Below are positions 4,236-6,167 of a stretch of 6,167 nucleotides of DNA, piece after piece. The position numbers and the translations under genes were made by a program. Below the pieces are notes generated by a model. It searched no databases. It was given only the letters and a program-made list of their open reading frames with translations, and was not told the DNA's origin. Within the stretch, counting starts at the first letter, position 1. Each line of letters opens with the position of its first letter. The DNA comes from Pseudomonadota bacterium (GTDB taxonomy: Bacteria; Pseudomonadota; Gammaproteobacteria; Burkholderiales; Burkholderiaceae_D). Where the stretch lies: assembly GCA_023391395.1 (NCBI GenBank), contig JAEWBA010000305.1, positions 1-6,167 on the forward strand, read 5' to 3'.

Positions 4236-6167
4236 TCAGGCAGCGCTGGCGACTTTCGCAAAATCGGCATGCGGCATCGGCCTGCCGAAATAATACCCCT
4301 GTCCTTCATTGCAGCCGTTCTCCTCGAGAAAGCTGCACTGCTCCGCCGTTTCCACGCCCTCGGCCACCACCCGCAAGTTCAGGCTGCGCGCAAGAGCGAT
4401 CACCACTTTCACGATCGCCGCGTCATCGGCGTCGGTAGCGATGTCATTGATGAAGGAACGGTCGATCTTGAGCGTATCCACCGGAAAGCGTTTCAGATAA
4501 TTCAGGCTGGAATATCCGGTACCGAAATCGTCGATGGAAATCTTCACGCCCAGCTTTTTCAGGTCGCCCAGCATGCGCAGCGATTTGTCGACGTCGCGCA
4601 TAACCACGGTTTCGGTGATTTCGAGTTCCAGGTAACAGGGTTCCAGGCCGGTGGAAGCCAGTACCTGCGCCACTAGATCGACGATGTCGCCCCGTACCAG
4701 CTGACGCGGCGACAAGTTCACCGACACGGGGATGGGCGCGAGCCCGGCGCGCTGCCAGGCAACGTTCTGGGCGCAGGCGGTGCGCAATACCCATTCGCCA
4801 ATCGCGAAGATGAGCCCGCTGTCTTCGGCCAGCGGGATGAATTCGCCGGGCGCGACCATGCCGCGCGTGTCGCTATTCCAGCGAATCAGGGCTTCGGCGC
4901 CAACGATGCGGCCGCTGGCAAGATCGACGCGCGGCTGGTAATGCAGCAGAAATTCATCGTGCGCGATCGCATGGCGCAGACTGTTGAGAATCTCGAGGCG
5001 TTCGCTGGCATGTCGGCTCATCTCGGCGGCGAAATATTCGAAGCTGTTGCGCCCCAGATCCTTGGCCTTGTACATTGCCGAATCGGCATGGCGCAACAAG
5101 GTATCAGCATCCTGGGCATCGGTGGGATAGAGCGCAATGCCGGCGCTGCAGGTCACCCGCAATTCCAGCCCGTTGACGAGCCAGGGAGCAGCCACCGCCT
5201 CGAGGATGCGCTGCACCGTGCCGGTTACGGTTTCGCTGCTCCGATGGTCGTCGAGCACAATCACGAACTCGTCACCGCCCTGGCGCGCAACAGTGTCGCC
5301 GGCCCGTACACAGGAAGTCAGGCGGGTCGCGACCACTTTCAGCAACTCGTCGCCGACCTGGTGCCCGAGGCTGTCGTTGATGTACTTGAACTGATCGAGA
5401 TCGATGAACAGGACCGCCACCATGCCATCGCGGCGGCGCGCGTTGAAGATCGCTTGCTGCAAACGGTCCTGCAGCAGATTGCGATTGGGCAGACCGGTCA
5501 GAGCATCATGTGAAGCCTGATGCTGGATCCAGGCTTCGTAATGCTTGCGCTCCGTGATGTCGGTCACCGTGCCCTCGAAGCACAGAAATTCGTTGTCGGG
5601 CCCGCGCACGGTGCGCGCATTTTCGGATATCCAGATGATGCTGCCGTCGCTGCGATAGACCTGGGATTCAAAATTGACCACCACGCCGTTCTCGATCATG
5701 AGGCGCAAGAATTCGCGGCGCCGGTCCGGCTCGACATAGAGGTGATGATTGATGTCGCGCAGCCTGGCGATCATTTCCTCGGGCGAGGTGTAGCCGTACA
5801 TGCGCGCCAGGGCCGGATTGGCCACCAGGTAGCCCTGATCGGGCGTGGATTGAAAGATTCCTTCGACGGCGTTCTCGAAAATTTCGCGGAAGCGCCGCTC
5901 GGCCTCATGCAAGGCGTGTTCCGCTTCCTTGCGCTGCGTGATGTCCTGGATGAAGCCTTCAAGAGCGACATGGGCGCCGTCCGGACCCTTGACGCCGATC
6001 CCGCGTTCCCACACCCAGCGCAATCCGCCATCCCGGCGCAAGATGCGGTATTCGATATCGAAGCGGCGATTTTCCTCCAGGGCCGCAAGGATGGCTTCGC
6101 GCACCGGCTGGCGGTCGTCCGGATGGATGAGTGCTTCGTAGGACAACATGCCGTTGCGGATCAGGTG
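4236..6167 (-). CDS. PAS-PAS-GGDEF-EAL cyclic-di-GMP signalling protein (N-terminus outside window)
   Basis: The frame stays open to the right edge: six codons (HLIRNG) precede the Met at 6149, in the middle of a PAS domain, so the true start lies beyond the window. Numbering from that Met, residues 1-75 are the rest of a PAS_3-type domain with its PAC segment. A second PAS domain spans about 84-200, and GGDEF spans about 212-373 with GGDEF at 291-295 and an RxxD inhibitory site (R282-D285) five residues before it. The EAL domain spans about 388-632. EAL catalytic positions by alignment to RocR-type enzymes all appear present: E419, N478, E510, E513, D540-D541, K561, E597 and Q617. Both cyclase and phosphodiesterase activities are thus possible, probably tuned by the PAS domains. 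No membrane segment is visible. The second domain is not recognisably heme- or flavin-binding from motifs alone. Confidence 0.95.
   Translation of the reverse strand, partial: HLIRNGMLSYEALIHPDDRQPVREAILAALEENRRFDIEYRILRRDGGLRWVWERGIGVKGPDGAHVALEGFIQDITQRKEAEHALHEAERRFREIFENAVEGIFQSTPDQGYLVANPALARMYGYTSPEEMIARLRDINHHLYVEPDRRREFLRLMIENGVVVNFESQVYRSDGSIIWISENARTVRGPDNEFLCFEGTVTDITERKHYEAWIQHQASHDALTGLPNRNLLQDRLQQAIFNARRRDGMVAVLFIDLDQFKYINDSLGHQVGDELLKVVATRLTSCVRAGDTVARQGGDEFVIVLDDHRSSETVTGTVQRILEAVAAPWLVNGLELRVTCSAGIALYPTDAQDADTLLRHADSAMYKAKDLGRNSFEYFAAEMSRHASERLEILNSLRHAIAHDEFLLHYQPRVDLASGRIVGAEALIRWNSDTRGMVAPGEFIPLAEDSGLIFAIGEWVLRTACAQNVAWQRAGLAPIPVSVNLSPRQLVRGDIVDLVAQVLASTGLEPCYLELEITETVVMRDVDKSLRMLGDLKKLGVKISIDDFGTGYSSLNYLKRFPVDTLKIDRSFINDIATDADDAAIVKVVIALARSLNLRVVAEGVETAEQCSFLEENGCNEGQGYYFGRPMPHADFAKVASAA

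Noticed and set aside
3739..4293. A 184-codon plus-strand frame opposite the esterase, crossing the gap to the PAS-GGDEF-EAL gene
   Set aside because: It overlaps two strongly supported genes in antisense and has no motif or start context of its own.
4941..5513. A 190-codon plus-strand frame opposite the GGDEF region of the large signalling protein
   Set aside because: It is a shadow of conserved coding sequence with no independent evidence.

Overview
The window looks like an ordinary chromosomal stretch of a GC-rich Gram-negative proteobacterium. Protein style, codon use and the family mix (RlpA-like protein, membrane GGDEF protein, PAS-GGDEF-EAL protein, HSL-type esterase) fit a betaproteobacterium, perhaps Burkholderiales near Oxalobacteraceae. 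That placement is an impression from the proteins, not a tested result. I see no tRNA, rRNA, insertion sequence, CRISPR array, phage gene or integration site.

Layout: bases 1-67 hold the last codons of a plus-strand gene. A 51-base gap follows, containing a perfect 9-bp hairpin that ends exactly at the next start codon. Then comes a plus-strand gene (119-1351) for a membrane-bound metal-dependent hydrolase of the YdjM/DUF457 type. Everything after it is on the minus strand and meets it tail to tail with 21 bases between stops: a small secreted RlpA-family double-psi beta-barrel protein (1373-1870), a six-TM diguanylate cyclase (1973-3001), an HSL-family esterase (3232-4170) and a large PAS-PAS-GGDEF-EAL protein (4236 to the window edge, N-terminus missing).

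How the parts may work together: two of the four minus-strand genes carry cyclic-di-GMP enzymes. The membrane GGDEF protein has an intact GGEEF active site and an RxxD inhibitory site. The PAS-GGDEF-EAL protein keeps both the GGDEF motif and the full set of EAL catalytic residues, so it could make or degrade c-di-GMP. The esterase between them and the RlpA-like envelope protein have no demonstrated link to c-di-GMP. The esterase is followed by a convincing hairpin terminator, and the cyclase gene has its own sigma70-like promoter (TGGACA-17-TACACT) beyond it. The four minus-strand genes are therefore probably at least two transcription units rather than one operon.

I did not find a clearly new biological system. 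The points most worth a second look are the hairpin flush with the hydrolase start codon, the His-to-Ser change in the RlpA-like active-site motif, a near-identical 11-base motif upstream of both the cyclase and the esterase, and the close spacing of the two c-di-GMP genes.
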